Assembly (NCBI RefSeq): GCF_000243255.1
Contig: NZ_CM001436.1
Span: forward strand, 966,077 to 1,030,076
Reading direction: 5' to 3'
From: Methanoplanus limicola DSM 2279
Lineage (GTDB): Archaea > Halobacteriota > Methanomicrobia > Methanomicrobiales > Methanomicrobiaceae
DNA length: 64,000 nt
The notes below the pieces were generated by a model. The model was not told the DNA's origin. It saw only the letters and a list, made by a program, of their open reading frames with translations, and ran no database searches. The first letter of the stretch is position 1. Every line of letters begins with the position of its first letter. This document shows positions 10,501 through 19,534 of this stretch, piece after piece. The position numbers were made by a program, and so were the translations under genes.

Positions 10501-13295
10501 GCCTCCTGGTGGGTTGTCCACTCCAGCAGATGGCGGTGTGAACCGGCCATCCGGAAACATGACCTGAACATGGCATCAAATGAGATATAAGCCTCATAAG
10601 GGAGGAATATCAGATTGATCAGAGGCGGAATTATCTGACCGCGAATGATGGACGGGATAGCATGGAGATGGAGCATCCAGGTTAGATCCTCAGGCTTATT
10701 TACAACTCTCCAGCAGGATATAAGCACCGAAGGAATCAGGTACAGTGACACAATAAAGACAGTCCAGAAGAGTGGATCACCAAAGCTGAACCATGACATT
10801 ATAAGAAATAATAATGCTGCCGGAGCTACGAGGCTCCTCCTCAGGTTATCGAATATCTTCCAGCGGGAGAGAAGAGAGAGAGGATTTTTCCGGACTTTGC
10901 ATGAAGTGTCAAGGACATAGGGAAAAAGCCATGGCATTATCTGCCAGTCGCCCCTGATCCATCTGTGCCTGCGTTTGATATCTGCCAGATAGCTGTTTGG
11001 ATAATCTTCAAAGACCTGAACATCACTGACAAAACCGGTTCTTGCATAGCATCCTTCCAGGAGATCATGACTTAATATCAGATTTTCAGGAAAACACCCT
11101 TCAAATATTCTTGAGAATACTTCCAGGTCGTATATTCCCTTTCCAATGAATGACCCTTCCTTAAAGGCATCCTGGTACACATCAGATACTGCACGGGTAT
11201 ATGGATCAATTCCCGGTTCACCGCCGAATAGTGAAGCAAAGCGGGAAATGCCAGCTTCTGTCAGAGAGAGAGCAACACGTGGCTGCAGAATACCATATCC
11301 CTGCCGGGTAACCATGTTAACCGGATCTATTACCGGACGGTTGAGCGGGTGTGCCATAGTACCGATAAGTTTTTTTGCACTGCCACGTGGAAGTTCTGTG
11401 TCAGTATCAAGGGTAAGGACATACCTTACACTGCCCAGGATCTCCTGATCACCAATAATAGATGAGAAGTCTTTAGTCCCTCTGCCGGAGATCAGATTAT
11501 TGAACGCAGAGAGGATGCCTCTCTTCCTCTCATAACCCATCCAGACCCCTTCAGATTCATTCCAGGTCCTGGACCTGTGCATGAGAAAGAAGGTTGAAGG
11601 TTTATCATCATGGTATTTAGAGTTCAGGTCTTCAATACCGGCAGCAAGAAGACTGACAAGTTCTTTGTCTTCGGGCAGTTCCTGAACCGATGCATTTTTG
11701 AGATCAGTAAGCAGGGCAAAGTACAGATTATCATCCCGGTTTGCAAGATACCGGACCTCAAGTGAATCAAGGAGCGATGTAACATCCCCGGGTTTTGAAA
11801 GAAGAGTCGGAATTACAACAATAGTCCTCTGGTCATCAGGAACCCCGGATGAATAGTCCATCTTCGGAAGTAAGACGGGTGTGAGGAAAAGAGTAAATAA
11901 CCAGTTTATCAGCGCCACTGCGCCCTGACTTACAGGGAAGATAAGGATTAAAAGGACCGGCAGAGTGATGTACCATGCGTAAGGAGGAAGATAGCCATAA
12001 CCAAAAAGAGCTGCAATCAGAGTTATGACAAAAATTCCGGAGAAATAAAGCGGCAGAGAACATGAATAGACCCTTCTTCTGAAACGATCATAAATAGGAG
12101 GAACAAAGGAGAGAGCCTCTTCAAGCGCCTCCCTGCCTTCATCTGTCAGATAATAACCGACATGGTATGCCCTTACCTTTCCATCGTTCTGATTTTTCCG
12201 GTTATCGCCGGCAAGTTCCACGGCCTTTGCTGCAACATCAACCTCAATAAGTCCCCCCTTTTTTGCTATCTCCTCAACCACATGCCTGTACCTGTCACGG
12301 GTCTCAAAGTCCATCTCTGCATAGCTGTCCTCAGGATCACTCCGGAGTACATGCTCAACATGACTGACCTTTTCTACGAACTCACGCCAGTCTGTCATAT
12401 CCAGAAGACGGAGGCTGTTAATACTGTTGCCAAAGGAGACCTGATCAACAGCCTGGGACTGAGTCTCTGCATTGACCATCTGCTCAACTGTCAGATTCTT
12501 CTCAGAAAGCCTCTGTTCAATCCAGGTGAGCGGGAATGCAAATGAGCCTGACTGCCCCTGAAGCTGCCTCGCCATCTCCGCAACAAAAGCACTGGTCATT
12601 GGAAGATCTGCACGGGCCATATCTGCAATAAACGGTATCAGACCCTTTGGATCATCCCTTGCAACCTCAGTCATCCGGTCTACCCACTGATCAGCAGCGT
12701 CACAATCAAGCCTGTCTGCTGAAATTCTCTCGGCAATTCTGCGCAGATTCTCAATCAGGGAAAGCCTGAGCATAATTGGTACAGCCCAGAGTTCTCCAAT
12801 CTGCAGAATGCTGATACTCTGATATGATTCAATAAAAAGAGAGAGAGTCTGGTTATCAACCCTGCCGTCGCTGTGGGCAATTAATTCTATAGCTACGTGA
12901 TAAATACGGGGAAAGCCTTCAAAAGGTCCGTTTTCAAGACGTGGGAATTCCCGGCTGTACTCCTCAGAGAGATGACAGCGGGCAGTTCTTATCTGTTCTT
13001 CAATAAGGTAGAAGTTATCCAGAAGCCACTCACCGGCAGGAGCAATCCGGCGGCCGGCCTCATTGGCAGCATTCAGCAGATTGTAAGTCTTTAGGAGAAC
13101 CTTCTCGTTATCGGCAAGCCTTGGAAGAAGAGAGTCAAAACCATTTCCGGCACCTGTCCTGTACATACCGGCAATCCTCTCTGCATGCCTGACCATATGG
13201 TCCCGGCTGTACAGTTCCTCACGAAATGGAGCTGCATCAGAATGACTGACAGACATCTCTTTATTCTTCCCCAGGAATGCAAATTTATCCCACAA
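4518..13295 (-). CDS. Giant cyclic beta-1,2-glucan synthase-like protein (GT84 + GH94)
   Basis: 2,925 residues from a TTG start with GAGGTG upstream, close to the ~2,830-2,870 residues of bacterial NdvB/Cgs. Order: cytoplasmic N-terminal region; membrane segments at ~410-475; GT84 glycosyltransferase with LTLDTDTELPRG (~630, DxD) and RRHRWIRGDW (RxxRW); more membrane segments at ~822-865 and ~952-988; a glycoamylase-like region (~1060-1500); two GH94 beta-sandwich modules (~1640 and ~2130); and a GH94 phosphorylase-type barrel with GTGDWNDGMN (~2605), the usual general-acid Asp region. In bacteria this enzyme starts, extends, trims and cyclises periplasmic beta-1,2-glucan. No transporter (NdvA/Cgt) or modifying gene is adjacent, and an archaeon has no classical periplasm, so the product and its location are open. 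The frame is intact. Confidence 0.9.
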   Translation of the reverse strand: MWDKFAFLGKNKEMSVSHSDAAPFREELYSRDHMVRHAERIAGMYRTGAGNGFDSLLPRLADNEKVLLKTYNLLNAANEAGRRIAPAGEWLLDNFYLIEEQIRTARCHLSEEYSREFPRLENGPFEGFPRIYHVAIELIAHSDGRVDNQTLSLFIESYQSISILQIGELWAVPIMLRLSLIENLRRIAERISADRLDCDAADQWVDRMTEVARDDPKGLIPFIADMARADLPMTSAFVAEMARQLQGQSGSFAFPLTWIEQRLSEKNLTVEQMVNAETQSQAVDQVSFGNSINSLRLLDMTDWREFVEKVSHVEHVLRSDPEDSYAEMDFETRDRYRHVVEEIAKKGGLIEVDVAAKAVELAGDNRKNQNDGKVRAYHVGYYLTDEGREALEEALSFVPPIYDRFRRRVYSCSLPLYFSGIFVITLIAALFGYGYLPPYAWYITLPVLLILIFPVSQGAVALINWLFTLFLTPVLLPKMDYSSGVPDDQRTIVVIPTLLSKPGDVTSLLDSLEVRYLANRDDNLYFALLTDLKNASVQELPEDKELVSLLAAGIEDLNSKYHDDKPSTFFLMHRSRTWNESEGVWMGYERKRGILSAFNNLISGRGTKDFSSIIGDQEILGSVRYVLTLDTDTELPRGSAKKLIGTMAHPLNRPVIDPVNMVTRQGYGILQPRVALSLTEAGISRFASLFGGEPGIDPYTRAVSDVYQDAFKEGSFIGKGIYDLEVFSRIFEGCFPENLILSHDLLEGCYARTGFVSDVQVFEDYPNSYLADIKRRHRWIRGDWQIMPWLFPYVLDTSCKVRKNPLSLLSRWKIFDNLRRSLVAPAALLFLIMSWFSFGDPLFWTVFIVSLYLIPSVLISCWRVVNKPEDLTWMLHLHAIPSIIRGQIIPPLINLIFLPYEAYISFDAMFRSCFRMAGSHRHLLEWTTHQEAAQAKASGLGGMYRIMWGGPFIGIGLLTLQIQKYLVSSVAIASFACAWILSPIIASWLSQPQRIRIPDLTPDQNFFLRSVARKTWRFFETFVTAEDHYLPPDNYQEQPVSAVAHRTSPTDIGLLLLSNLTAYDFGYISLRGLIERTGNTMNTMEQLSRFRGHFYNWYDTITLKPLLPRYISTVDSGNLVSHLIVLRQGLCELPDCRILSDRFGDGLSDTLSLLSDALDTAGKEDDSGSLTYVRSKIAELRDGAARKPGMTGEILKHLSSLDGIASEIEDALGKHPDDDVRWWAGAVKRQTECHRKDLNYFVSWQSTGIPPDSVWSETPEYLVPYVSLVCTTLEGLDNQVPALKDIADIRHSLYDNIGPLRKWLNNPSDSDSDSFFGPGRMWLILTLEEMEKSCGRAEKLLMSISHLSDLCKEFSEIEYEFLYDSTSSLLAIGYNATDLRRDASFYDLLASEARITSFIGIAYGKLPQEHWFALGRLLTNVDGGKPTLISWSGSMFEYLMPLLVMPTYENTLLDQTYHAVVSRQIDYSVKRGVPWGISESGYNITDTSLNYQYRAFGIPGLGFKRGLADDLVIAPYAAVMGLMVNPFLACRNLERMKSLGYCGDYGFYEAVDFTRSRTPPGQKYSVIQSFMSHHQGMALLSLAYVILNRPMQRRFMSDLTLQSAVMLLQEKMPRNTPFYPHTGEVEGVHKATELSESVMRTFHTSNTPRPEVHLLSNGRYHVMVNNSGSGYSRWNDLAVTRWREDPTADCSGIFCYIRDLASGEFWSNGYQPTRKKPDSFQTTFQQAQAEFLRKEWDFYTRTEVIVSPEDDVELRRIWVTNRSWKTRILEFTSYAEVVLAPQASDESHPAFTNLFVRTELVRERNAILATRRPRSDGERPPWMFHLMTVNGKQVRKISFETDRFKFIGRGNSLAQPVAMIDSSTLSDTSGPVLDPIVAIRCTISIEPQETACVNIFTGVSESREGAAALIEKYYDQNITDRVLEMAWTHAQVMLRQLDATERDAQVYGSLASSVIYSNPVRRASGKILVKNELGQSGLWRYGISGDVPVVLVRIKNRKRITLIRDMVQAHSYWRMKGLTVDLVICNEEKSGYRQELQDEIINSIPQGPDSQLLNKKGGIFILNLELMSDEDFTLVRTVARAVISDRAGSLAEQMERAGWCEVEVPHLLTTRLFSHELSLPANTGEGLLYFNGLGGFSPDGREYVIITDKWDVTPAPWVNILANENFGTVISENGSAYTWCENSHEFRLTPWMNDPVQDLSGEALYIRDEETGKFWSPGAWPVRGVNSYVTRHGFGYSVFEYSEQGISSELTVYVSIDSPVKYFSLKLRNRSGRRRYLSVTGYAEWVLGELRSKSLPYVVTEIDQISGAVFARNPYNCEFPGRVAFLDSNIIQRTLTGDRHEFIGRNGSADRPAAMERVRLSNKVGAGLDPCAAIQVHCELTDGEEREIIFTLGVGQDRDDARALLLKNRGVEPAHAALRAVKDYWSRTLGAVQVKTPDMSADLLANGWLVYQIIASRLWARSGFYQSGGAFGFRDQLQDVMALIHTRPDLMRRQLLLCAGHQFVEGDVLHWWHPPLDRGVRTHCSDDYLWLPFAACRYVLSTRDFAVLDEKIGFIKGRELPPGEESYYDLPEKSEITGSLYEHCVRAIRRGMRLGEHGLPLMGTGDWNDGMNLVGAEGKGESVWLGFFIFDLLMRFSEVAGIRGDFSFAEFCRVNAEKLRVNIEGEGWDGEWYRRAYFDSGEPLGSAVNKECMIDSIAQSWAVLSGAASEERAVTAMQAVKDHLILREDRLLPLLVPPFDKTLKNPGYIKGYVPGVRENGGQYSHAAIWVVAAFAVLKDNEQAWDLLPFINPIRHSETAEDVRKYRVEPYALSSDIYAAAPHTGRGGWTWYSGSAGYMYTLILESLLGVRLSGDCLTFDPCVPEEWDSYQVDYRYLSTVYHIVVKNSGKGTGVRSVVADGAEQPDMVIHMVDDQKEHQVVVELGD

Positions 13296-13697
13296 ATAAA
13301 CACCTCAATAATATTCACCCGGCCAATACAAAGACCGGATTCCCTGATAAAAGCATATATCTCGCCATAAATATACCAAATCAGAATTTATCAGAACAAT
13401 TATCCGCATATTCAAAATACAGAATCTGTTATCCCCTGGAAAACATCTGACAATTTTCACAGATTAATTATCCTTCTTTTATGTGCAGCAGATATATTAT
13501 ATTTTGCAGGGCCGCATACTGAAAGAATAATTAATACAGATCATACCAATACTCTGCTGTTCTGATAATAAAGTCACTCATGATCAGGGCCCCACAGACA
13601 GTGGATGAAACAGTGAGATAAATTAAAGGAAATAAACTTCTCATTGTAAATATTACCGGCAAATAAAATTCAGAATAAGAATAAAAGGGGATTAAAA
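13296..13697. other. Intergenic region between divergent genes
   Basis: 402 bases separating the leftward glucan synthase gene from the rightward DUF523/DUF1722 gene. It should hold both promoters. A degenerate dispersed-repeat copy lies at 13569-13620. GAGGTG at 13302-13307 (minus strand) is the ribosome site for the TTG start at 13295. No small gene was recognised. Confidence 0.6.
13569..13620 (+). repeat. Dispersed palindromic repeat, degenerate copy D
   Basis: AAAGTCACTCATGA, then CAG, ACAGA and GATGAAACAGTG, occur in the same order as in the copy at 27176-27246. The centre differs (GGGCCCC) and the right half of the palindrome (CACTGTTTCAT) is missing, so this is an eroded or partial member. 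Confidence 0.5.
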
Positions 13698-14687
13698 ATG
13701 ACTATGAAGACAGAATTTGAAAAACCGGAGATCGTTGTGAGCCGCTGCCTTGGTTTTGGCCACGTCAGATATGACGGCAGCATGATCAAAAGTGATGAGG
13801 TTGAGGCACTAAAGAAATATGTAAATTTCATTCCGGTCTGTCCCGAAGTTGAGATCGGCCTTGGAATTCCAAGAGCAGTAATAAGGATAGTCAGGATAAA
13901 TAATGAAGACCGGCTCATTCAGCCCTCAACCGGAAGAGACATTACTGAACAGATGAATGAATTTTCTGAATCATTCCTATCAAAAACAGACAAAACAGAC
14001 GGATTCATAATGAAAAACAGATCACCGTCATCCGGCATCTCAAATGTAAATGTCTACCCCGGACCGGATAAATCAAACAAAATAGACAGGAGGGCAGGAT
14101 TTTTTGGCGGTGCAATAATCGACAGATTTCCAGATTACCCGGTTGAAGACGAAGGCCGGCTTAAAAATGAGAGAATAAGGGAACATTTCCTCACGAGAAT
14201 ATTCCTCCTCGCAGAACTCAGAAAAACTGAATCAGAAGGTAGTATAAAAGAGCTGAGAAATTACCACCACAAAAACAAGACACTTCTTCTCTCATACAGC
14301 CAGAAATACCTAAAAATTCTCGGGAATATAGCCGCAGAAGGTAACAGACCGGATGAAGAACTATTCAGTTTTTACAGGAGAAATCTCCTTTTGGCAACAA
14401 AACGGCCTGTAACTTACAAATCTGAGATAAACGCTTTCATGCATGCGTTCGGGCAGACATCTGACAGGCTGAATAAAAATGAGAGAGAATACTTCCTGGA
14501 AAGTCTTGAATCCTACCGAAAAAATCTCCTGCCCGCAGTGGCGATTAAAAAAATACTTTTTGGATGGGCATTAGCGGATGAAAAATCAGATTTAATGGAT
14601 CAGACATTCTTCAGGCCTTATCCTGACGATTTAACCTTCTACAGACCGGAAAGCATGCAGAGGGGAAAGGATTTTTCAACAGACTAA
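13698..14687 (+). CDS. DUF523 / DUF1722 (YbgA-like) protein
   Basis: 329 residues. The N-terminal half (~10-160) resembles DUF523, with a conserved opening SRCLGFGHVRYDG, then FIPVCPEVEIGLGIPRAVIRIV and a central NRSPSSG segment. The C-terminal half (~200-315) resembles DUF1722/YbgA, with YHHKNKTLLLSYSQ and RPVTYKSEINAFMHAFG. The fused arrangement is common in bacteria and methanogens. The biochemical role is unknown; links to cysteine-rich redox or DNA repair contexts elsewhere are not demonstrated. It stands alone and is convergent with the PolD gene, with 40 bases between the two stops. Confidence 0.85.
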   Translation: MTMKTEFEKPEIVVSRCLGFGHVRYDGSMIKSDEVEALKKYVNFIPVCPEVEIGLGIPRAVIRIVRINNEDRLIQPSTGRDITEQMNEFSESFLSKTDKTDGFIMKNRSPSSGISNVNVYPGPDKSNKIDRRAGFFGGAIIDRFPDYPVEDEGRLKNERIREHFLTRIFLLAELRKTESEGSIKELRNYHHKNKTLLLSYSQKYLKILGNIAAEGNRPDEELFSFYRRNLLLATKRPVTYKSEINAFMHAFGQTSDRLNKNEREYFLESLESYRKNLLPAVAIKKILFGWALADEKSDLMDQTFFRPYPDDLTFYRPESMQRGKDFSTD

Positions 14688-14727
14688 CCGACTGTAGCCA
14701 TCCGGAAATATACCAAACCCCCGGCAG

Positions 14728-17700
14728 TCACATAAAATCAGCAAGACCAAGCTGCTTCTCAGGCGGCTCACCAAACGTTGAGATAACCGCCATATTCAGC
14801 ACCTCAACTCTCTGCCGGGTATAAGCAGAAACTTTGTAATCTTCACACATCTTAAGCGACATATGGAGGTATTTCTTAACCGAACCCTCATGAACGGTGG
14901 CGATGAGCTTATTGCCGCACTTCGTGCATTTCCCTGCAAGAGGCATCCTCCTGTAACTTGAATTGCATTTCGTGCATCTGACCTTCTGCCTGGAATATGA
15001 ATTCAGATTTCCCATTATATCCCTGATAAAATGAGTATTCAAAACCCTCTCGGCAACATCATCCTCATCCACAGCACGGATAATTCTGCCCAGTTCAAGT
15101 TCAGCCTCAAGTTTATCAACCATAGAATGAAGTGTATTATATGAAGAGATCAGAGGACCGGCTGAGATATCAGTTGTGTTATGTGTAAACATAATCCCCT
15201 CGTACTGTTCAGGTTTACCAATACGAAGCTCAACATGGTCAACAATCTTCTCAAGATCCTTAGGGTGCACATAATCAAGGCCGGCGAGATACAGCTCAAG
15301 CGGATAAGAAGGACAGGCATCTACGTTATGACTCTCCTTGTCAACCTCAGCCGGGTCTATTCTCCGGGTCAGAACAAGAGGGGCATCCATCGATCCGCCC
15401 CTTGTTTCCGGCAGAAAAGACCGTGAAAAGTTGATAAGCCCGTCCAGAAGGAGCATCACGCAGTCCTCATCACCGTCACACTGTCCGGTAAAGATCCCGT
15501 TCACCTCGACAGTGTGGTCCTCAGAGACTGTCAGGCAGTAAACATAATCATCAGCACTGACAACCGGCTCTCTTTTGACAATCATATCCGGAATCATGGC
15601 CCCGCCTTCAAAACCGGGAATATAATCGCCCTCCTTTAACTCAAGCGCCTTAATCTTCCTCTGGTAATTAAGATCAGAGACAAGCATCGAATGCTCAGGT
15701 GTCACCATAATATTTTTGCCGCGCTGAGTCTCAAAATAAAGAAGAGTGTCCGGGGATTTATGAACGGAAACCGAGGTGACCTGCCTCATCCTGACATTCC
15801 CGTTCACATCGACAGCCCGAACCCAGTATGGCTTTACAGGGTCTGAATAATATGTCCCCACACAGTCAACGGATTTGCAGCTTACATCAAAATTTTCAAG
15901 GACAAATTTCTTTATCGGAAGAGTATCCCATCTCTGACCATCATAGACCGTAAGTTTAGTATCACCCTGAAAACAGTTCCTCCTCTTTGCAGCATGAAAG
16001 AACGGATGTCCATAGCCAACAAGTGCCTTTGTAAAGCCAATAAGCCTCACCAGCACACCTGCACTGGTATGAGGTGCAAGGCCCATCAGCAGGGATCCTA
16101 CAAGATCATCTCTCCTGGAGGCATTATAATACGGCTCCATACCGTAGACTTTCTCGAGCATTTCATCAACAAACTTTGAGACCTTGATGAGCCACTCTCC
16201 ACAATGCTCAGATACTAAAATATCCTGGCATTTAAGCTCAAGAATCTGTTCGTCAGATTCAAGGGGCTTACCATAGACATCATGGGTATATCCAAGTTCT
16301 AAAAGCCTCTGGTAACTGACCCCGATCTCACGCGGGATTATCTGGGTGAGGGGAAGGTCAATCATATCATACCGAAGTGTGCCGTCCTTAAAGACATAAA
16401 GGTCCTGTCTGGCTCTTAAAATTCCCTTCTCCAGTGCCTCAACACATCTCTCCTTTGACATCAGGCCCTTTACGCCCTTTACAAGTTTAAGTTCGGAATC
16501 ACGCATACCGAGCGCCTTTAATGCACGGTCATACTCATTCTTTACATTAATGGTAATAGTCTGTGCACAGACACCTTCAACCCCGCATACCGGACATACG
16601 CCCTTTACGACATCATGGCGGCATCTTGGGCAGACATAAACCGGCTCAGTATGTGTGCCACACTCACAGATATTAATATACGTCCGAAAACCACAGGAGG
16701 GGCATCTCCTCAGGCCTACTTCGGCGGTGATAAAACCACCGTCACGGTTATCTTTTGATTTTGCAACCTGCTGAAAAGATCTCCTCGAACCGCCCTCATT
16801 TCCGACAGGGTACAGCACATTGGGCGCAGGATTCATCTTCCTCTCCTTTGACTTGCCAGGTCTTCCCATCCTGCCGCCTATCCGTGTCCCGGCTTTTGAC
16901 CTCACCTTAAATCCGGAGAGATATGAGACAAGCTCAAGAGGATCTTCAGGATATTCCCCACCCGGAAATTCCTTTCTGTTCAGGCTGTCGTCAAGCCCGA
17001 GGCATGCAGTAAGAACTGCTGCATCCGAAATGACCAGATTTCCGGAGAGAACTTTATGGGGCAGGAGCAAAAGCTCCAGCAGCTCCTTTGTCCGTGCATT
17101 GTTGGGCAGGGTGAGAGTATCACCGGACATATTACCAAAACCGGATACAATATCTGAAAGCTCAAGAATGTCAGCCGCAGTCAGATCATCCCATATATAC
17201 ATAAAGTCAGGGTGAAGATACGCCCCTTCAAGTACCATATCAATGGCCTGCCTGCCGGAAACAGGGCGCTCTTTACCACCTTCAAGCACCCACCATTCAT
17301 GACAGTATGCAGACGGAATAAGAGTATGGTTATTCTCAAGAAACTCGCCATAAGAGACCAGAATTTCCCCGACATCAAGAATTCTCTCAACACTTTTCTC
17401 AAGTTTAATTGCTGTTGGTATGTCATCAACCCTCAGAACCTCTCCGGAATAAAGCCTGACAGTCGGACCTTCTATGGAATCAACCGGAACAACACCACAG
17501 GCTTTGCCGGGACGCTCAACCTTCATCTGTGTGCCCACCGCCAAAAAGTTGCCGAGCAGATGCAGGCCTGACGGGTTAAACCCTGCGGCAGCAAACCCGG
17601 TATTTCTTGAACGGCCATATCTCAGCCTGAAGCCGCCTGGCCTTAGTGGGTAGGAAAATACAGGCCTGCCGCCGACAAGGTCACGGATGTACTTGTCCTT

Positions 17701-18627
17701 CGGCTTGATTTTGCACTTCTTTGAGGAGTCAGCCTCTTCTTCTTCATCCTTCTCCTCCTCACCGCCTGAGGGCGCTGACGAGAATGACCCGGATATGATA
17801 TCATCAAGCCATTCCCAGCCCTCCATTTTTACCTTGCGCACAGTTTTCTGGATTTTAGGGGCCTTCAGCGCAAGACCTTCAGCCACAACAAGACCCATAC
17901 CGCCCCTTACAGTATTGGTCTCAATTCTCTCAAGATTCCTGTATCCGGAGACCTCAACACGTTCGGTAGGTTCGCCCTCAATACAGACAGGGCAGTTCCT
18001 GATGATATGCCTGAGTTCATCATCTGAAGGCATATACTGAAGGCTTGAGATAGAGTTGTACTTCTTAATCTCCTCGACATATCTCTCAACCTCCTCATTC
18101 CTTGGGATATATCGGCCGATGCCAAGACCTTTTCTGACATAATCCCCGACAAGAACAGAGAGGGCCTGCGCTGTTCCACCCGCACTACGGATAGGCCCAG
18201 CATAATAGATCTTTAAATATTCGGTCCCGTCATCATTTTTCCCGACGGCAATCTTACCGATACCTTCCGTAGGTGCGGCCACAACACCTTCGGTAAGAAG
18301 GGCCATTGATGTACGTATGGCATGGTCGAGGATCTCCTCCTTTGTCTCCTCACCAAACCTTCTGGCAATAAAATCATCACCTATCTTTAAGGAGACCTCT
18401 TCCCTGGACATCTCCTCCCCAAGTTCCCTAAGTCTTTTGGCAACGCCCGGATACCCCAAAAGTGCCTCCACCCTGTCGGCAAGGTCGCTCGCCACCGGAA
18501 TTTCAACATCAAGCGCGGGATCAATTCCGACCTTCCTTGCCTGTTTTGCTATTTCGATGGCCTTATAGAGGTCATCCTCAAGTGATTTGAAATAACTCTC
18601 CATCTCCGGTGATGCCTGCATAACCAT
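14728..18627 (-). CDS. polC: DNA polymerase II (PolD) large subunit DP2, intein-containing
   Basis: 1,299 residues, of which 165 are an intein, leaving a host protein of ~1,134, normal for DP2. DP2 is the catalytic subunit of the archaeal replicative polymerase PolD and works with DP1, which is not in this window. Visible landmarks: N-terminal [20 protein letters not shown]; zinc-binding pairs CPSCGF...CECG (~640-660) and CPRC...CPVCG (~663-680); catalytic-site segment NCDGDEDC re-formed by splicing; C-terminal zinc motif CTKC...CTKCG (~1213-1238); and a C-terminal [10 protein letters not shown] resembling a PCNA-binding PIP box. The intein splits the catalytic aspartate motif, so unspliced protein should be inactive. 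An acidic Glu/Asp-rich linker lies near ~290-305. Confidence 0.96.
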   Translation of the reverse strand: MVMQASPEMESYFKSLEDDLYKAIEIAKQARKVGIDPALDVEIPVASDLADRVEALLGYPGVAKRLRELGEEMSREEVSLKIGDDFIARRFGEETKEEILDHAIRTSMALLTEGVVAAPTEGIGKIAVGKNDDGTEYLKIYYAGPIRSAGGTAQALSVLVGDYVRKGLGIGRYIPRNEEVERYVEEIKKYNSISSLQYMPSDDELRHIIRNCPVCIEGEPTERVEVSGYRNLERIETNTVRGGMGLVVAEGLALKAPKIQKTVRKVKMEGWEWLDDIISGSFSSAPSGGEEEKDEEEEADSSKKCKIKPKDKYIRDLVGGRPVFSYPLRPGGFRLRYGRSRNTGFAAAGFNPSGLHLLGNFLAVGTQMKVERPGKACGVVPVDSIEGPTVRLYSGEVLRVDDIPTAIKLEKSVERILDVGEILVSYGEFLENNHTLIPSAYCHEWWVLEGGKERPVSGRQAIDMVLEGAYLHPDFMYIWDDLTAADILELSDIVSGFGNMSGDTLTLPNNARTKELLELLLLPHKVLSGNLVISDAAVLTACLGLDDSLNRKEFPGGEYPEDPLELVSYLSGFKVRSKAGTRIGGRMGRPGKSKERKMNPAPNVLYPVGNEGGSRRSFQQVAKSKDNRDGGFITAEVGLRRCPSCGFRTYINICECGTHTEPVYVCPRCRHDVVKGVCPVCGVEGVCAQTITINVKNEYDRALKALGMRDSELKLVKGVKGLMSKERCVEALEKGILRARQDLYVFKDGTLRYDMIDLPLTQIIPREIGVSYQRLLELGYTHDVYGKPLESDEQILELKCQDILVSEHCGEWLIKVSKFVDEMLEKVYGMEPYYNASRRDDLVGSLLMGLAPHTSAGVLVRLIGFTKALVGYGHPFFHAAKRRNCFQGDTKLTVYDGQRWDTLPIKKFVLENFDVSCKSVDCVGTYYSDPVKPYWVRAVDVNGNVRMRQVTSVSVHKSPDTLLYFETQRGKNIMVTPEHSMLVSDLNYQRKIKALELKEGDYIPGFEGGAMIPDMIVKREPVVSADDYVYCLTVSEDHTVEVNGIFTGQCDGDEDCVMLLLDGLINFSRSFLPETRGGSMDAPLVLTRRIDPAEVDKESHNVDACPSYPLELYLAGLDYVHPKDLEKIVDHVELRIGKPEQYEGIMFTHNTTDISAGPLISSYNTLHSMVDKLEAELELGRIIRAVDEDDVAERVLNTHFIRDIMGNLNSYSRQKVRCTKCNSSYRRMPLAGKCTKCGNKLIATVHEGSVKKYLHMSLKMCEDYKVSAYTRQRVEVLNMAVISTFGEPPEKQLGLADFM
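15481..15975 (-). other. Mini-intein in PolD DP2 (165 residues, C-terminal Gln)
   Basis: The intein begins at Cys885 of the precursor ([13 protein letters not shown], block A), has the block B motif TPEH at intein residues 92-95, a block F-like segment [17 protein letters not shown], and ends IFTGQ before Cys of CDGDEDC. It is too short for a homing endonuclease and none of the LAGLIDADG motifs is visible. The last residue is Gln rather than Asn and the penultimate residue is Gly rather than His. C-terminal Gln is established for some archaeal PolII inteins that still splice. The insertion point is the classic one in DP2. Confidence 0.93.
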
Positions 18628-18776
18628 AATATTGGCAGATCATTTCATTAATGTTAGTGCATCCGGCACAACAACACCGGAAGACGGAGAAGATAATTAT
18701 CTTCAGAAAAAAGATCAAATAGATATCCGGAACTGTACCAAAATGATGCAGTTCACAACAGGGAGATTTTATCAAT

Positions 18777-19481
18777 ATGTTTAATATCAGGGCGTTTTCT
18801 ATAGGCAAAGGGCATGAAGAGGCGATAAAGACAATACTGAAACACGGTTGCTGCCTTCTGACCGAAGACGGGGAAAAGACGATAGAACTGCCAGAACCGC
18901 TCAATATTCACGTCAGAGATCCGTTTGAGGAATACATGATAAGCCCGTACAATATGTTTGGAGAGGGCGCGATGAAGCAGTATGTCCATGATCTCCTGCA
19001 CGGAACAGAGAGCGAATTTGCTTATACATACCATGACCGCCTCTTCGACCACCCTGTAAAAGACGGGGAAAATTACCTGGGAGACGGAGATAAAAAGGGA
19101 ATTGACCAGATAGAATATATTGTACAAAAACTGAAGGAAGAGCCAAATTCCCGCCGTGCACTCGGCATAACATGGTTCCCTCCGAAAGATACCAAATCCG
19201 GTAATCCGCCATGCCTCCAGAGAATACAGTGCCTTCTGCGTGACAATAATCTGAATATGCATGTGGAGTTCCGCTCAAACGACATGCTCTCAGCACTCGG
19301 CGCAAATATGTATGCCCTTGTAAACCTCCAGAAGATGATCGCAGAGAGGCTTGACGCAGGTACGGGATGGTACTCCCATACGTCAGTCTCTGCACACATA
19401 TACCATGAGCGCGACTATGAAGAACTCAGCAGATATATAAGAGGTCTTGGTTTGAAAGACATCCCTGAAAAGATGAAATAA
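18777..19481 (+). CDS. Thymidylate synthase, archaeal type
   Basis: 234 residues. Catalyses reductive methylation of dUMP to dTMP, supplying thymidine nucleotides for replication. The catalytic cysteine is C146 in NPPCLQRIQCLLRD, followed by the nucleotide-binding stretch RSNDMLSALGANMYALVNLQ and HIYHERDYEEL. Length and the missing long insert fit the short archaeal form, which is thought to use a pterin other than folate. It starts at ATG with GGGAG ten bases upstream, diverges from the PolD gene (149 bases between starts) and is transcribed alone. Confidence 0.93.
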   Translation: MFNIRAFSIGKGHEEAIKTILKHGCCLLTEDGEKTIELPEPLNIHVRDPFEEYMISPYNMFGEGAMKQYVHDLLHGTESEFAYTYHDRLFDHPVKDGENYLGDGDKKGIDQIEYIVQKLKEEPNSRRALGITWFPPKDTKSGNPPCLQRIQCLLRDNNLNMHVEFRSNDMLSALGANMYALVNLQKMIAERLDAGTGWYSHTSVSAHIYHERDYEELSRYIRGLGLKDIPEKMK

Positions 19482-19534
19482 AAAATGCTTTCTTCCCGGA
19501 AAAATTCCGGAAAACAACACGTACAATCAGAATA

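Noticed and set aside
17687-18040. Ser-rich plus-strand frames inside the PolD gene
   Set aside because: Antisense shadows of the well-supported PolD coding sequence.
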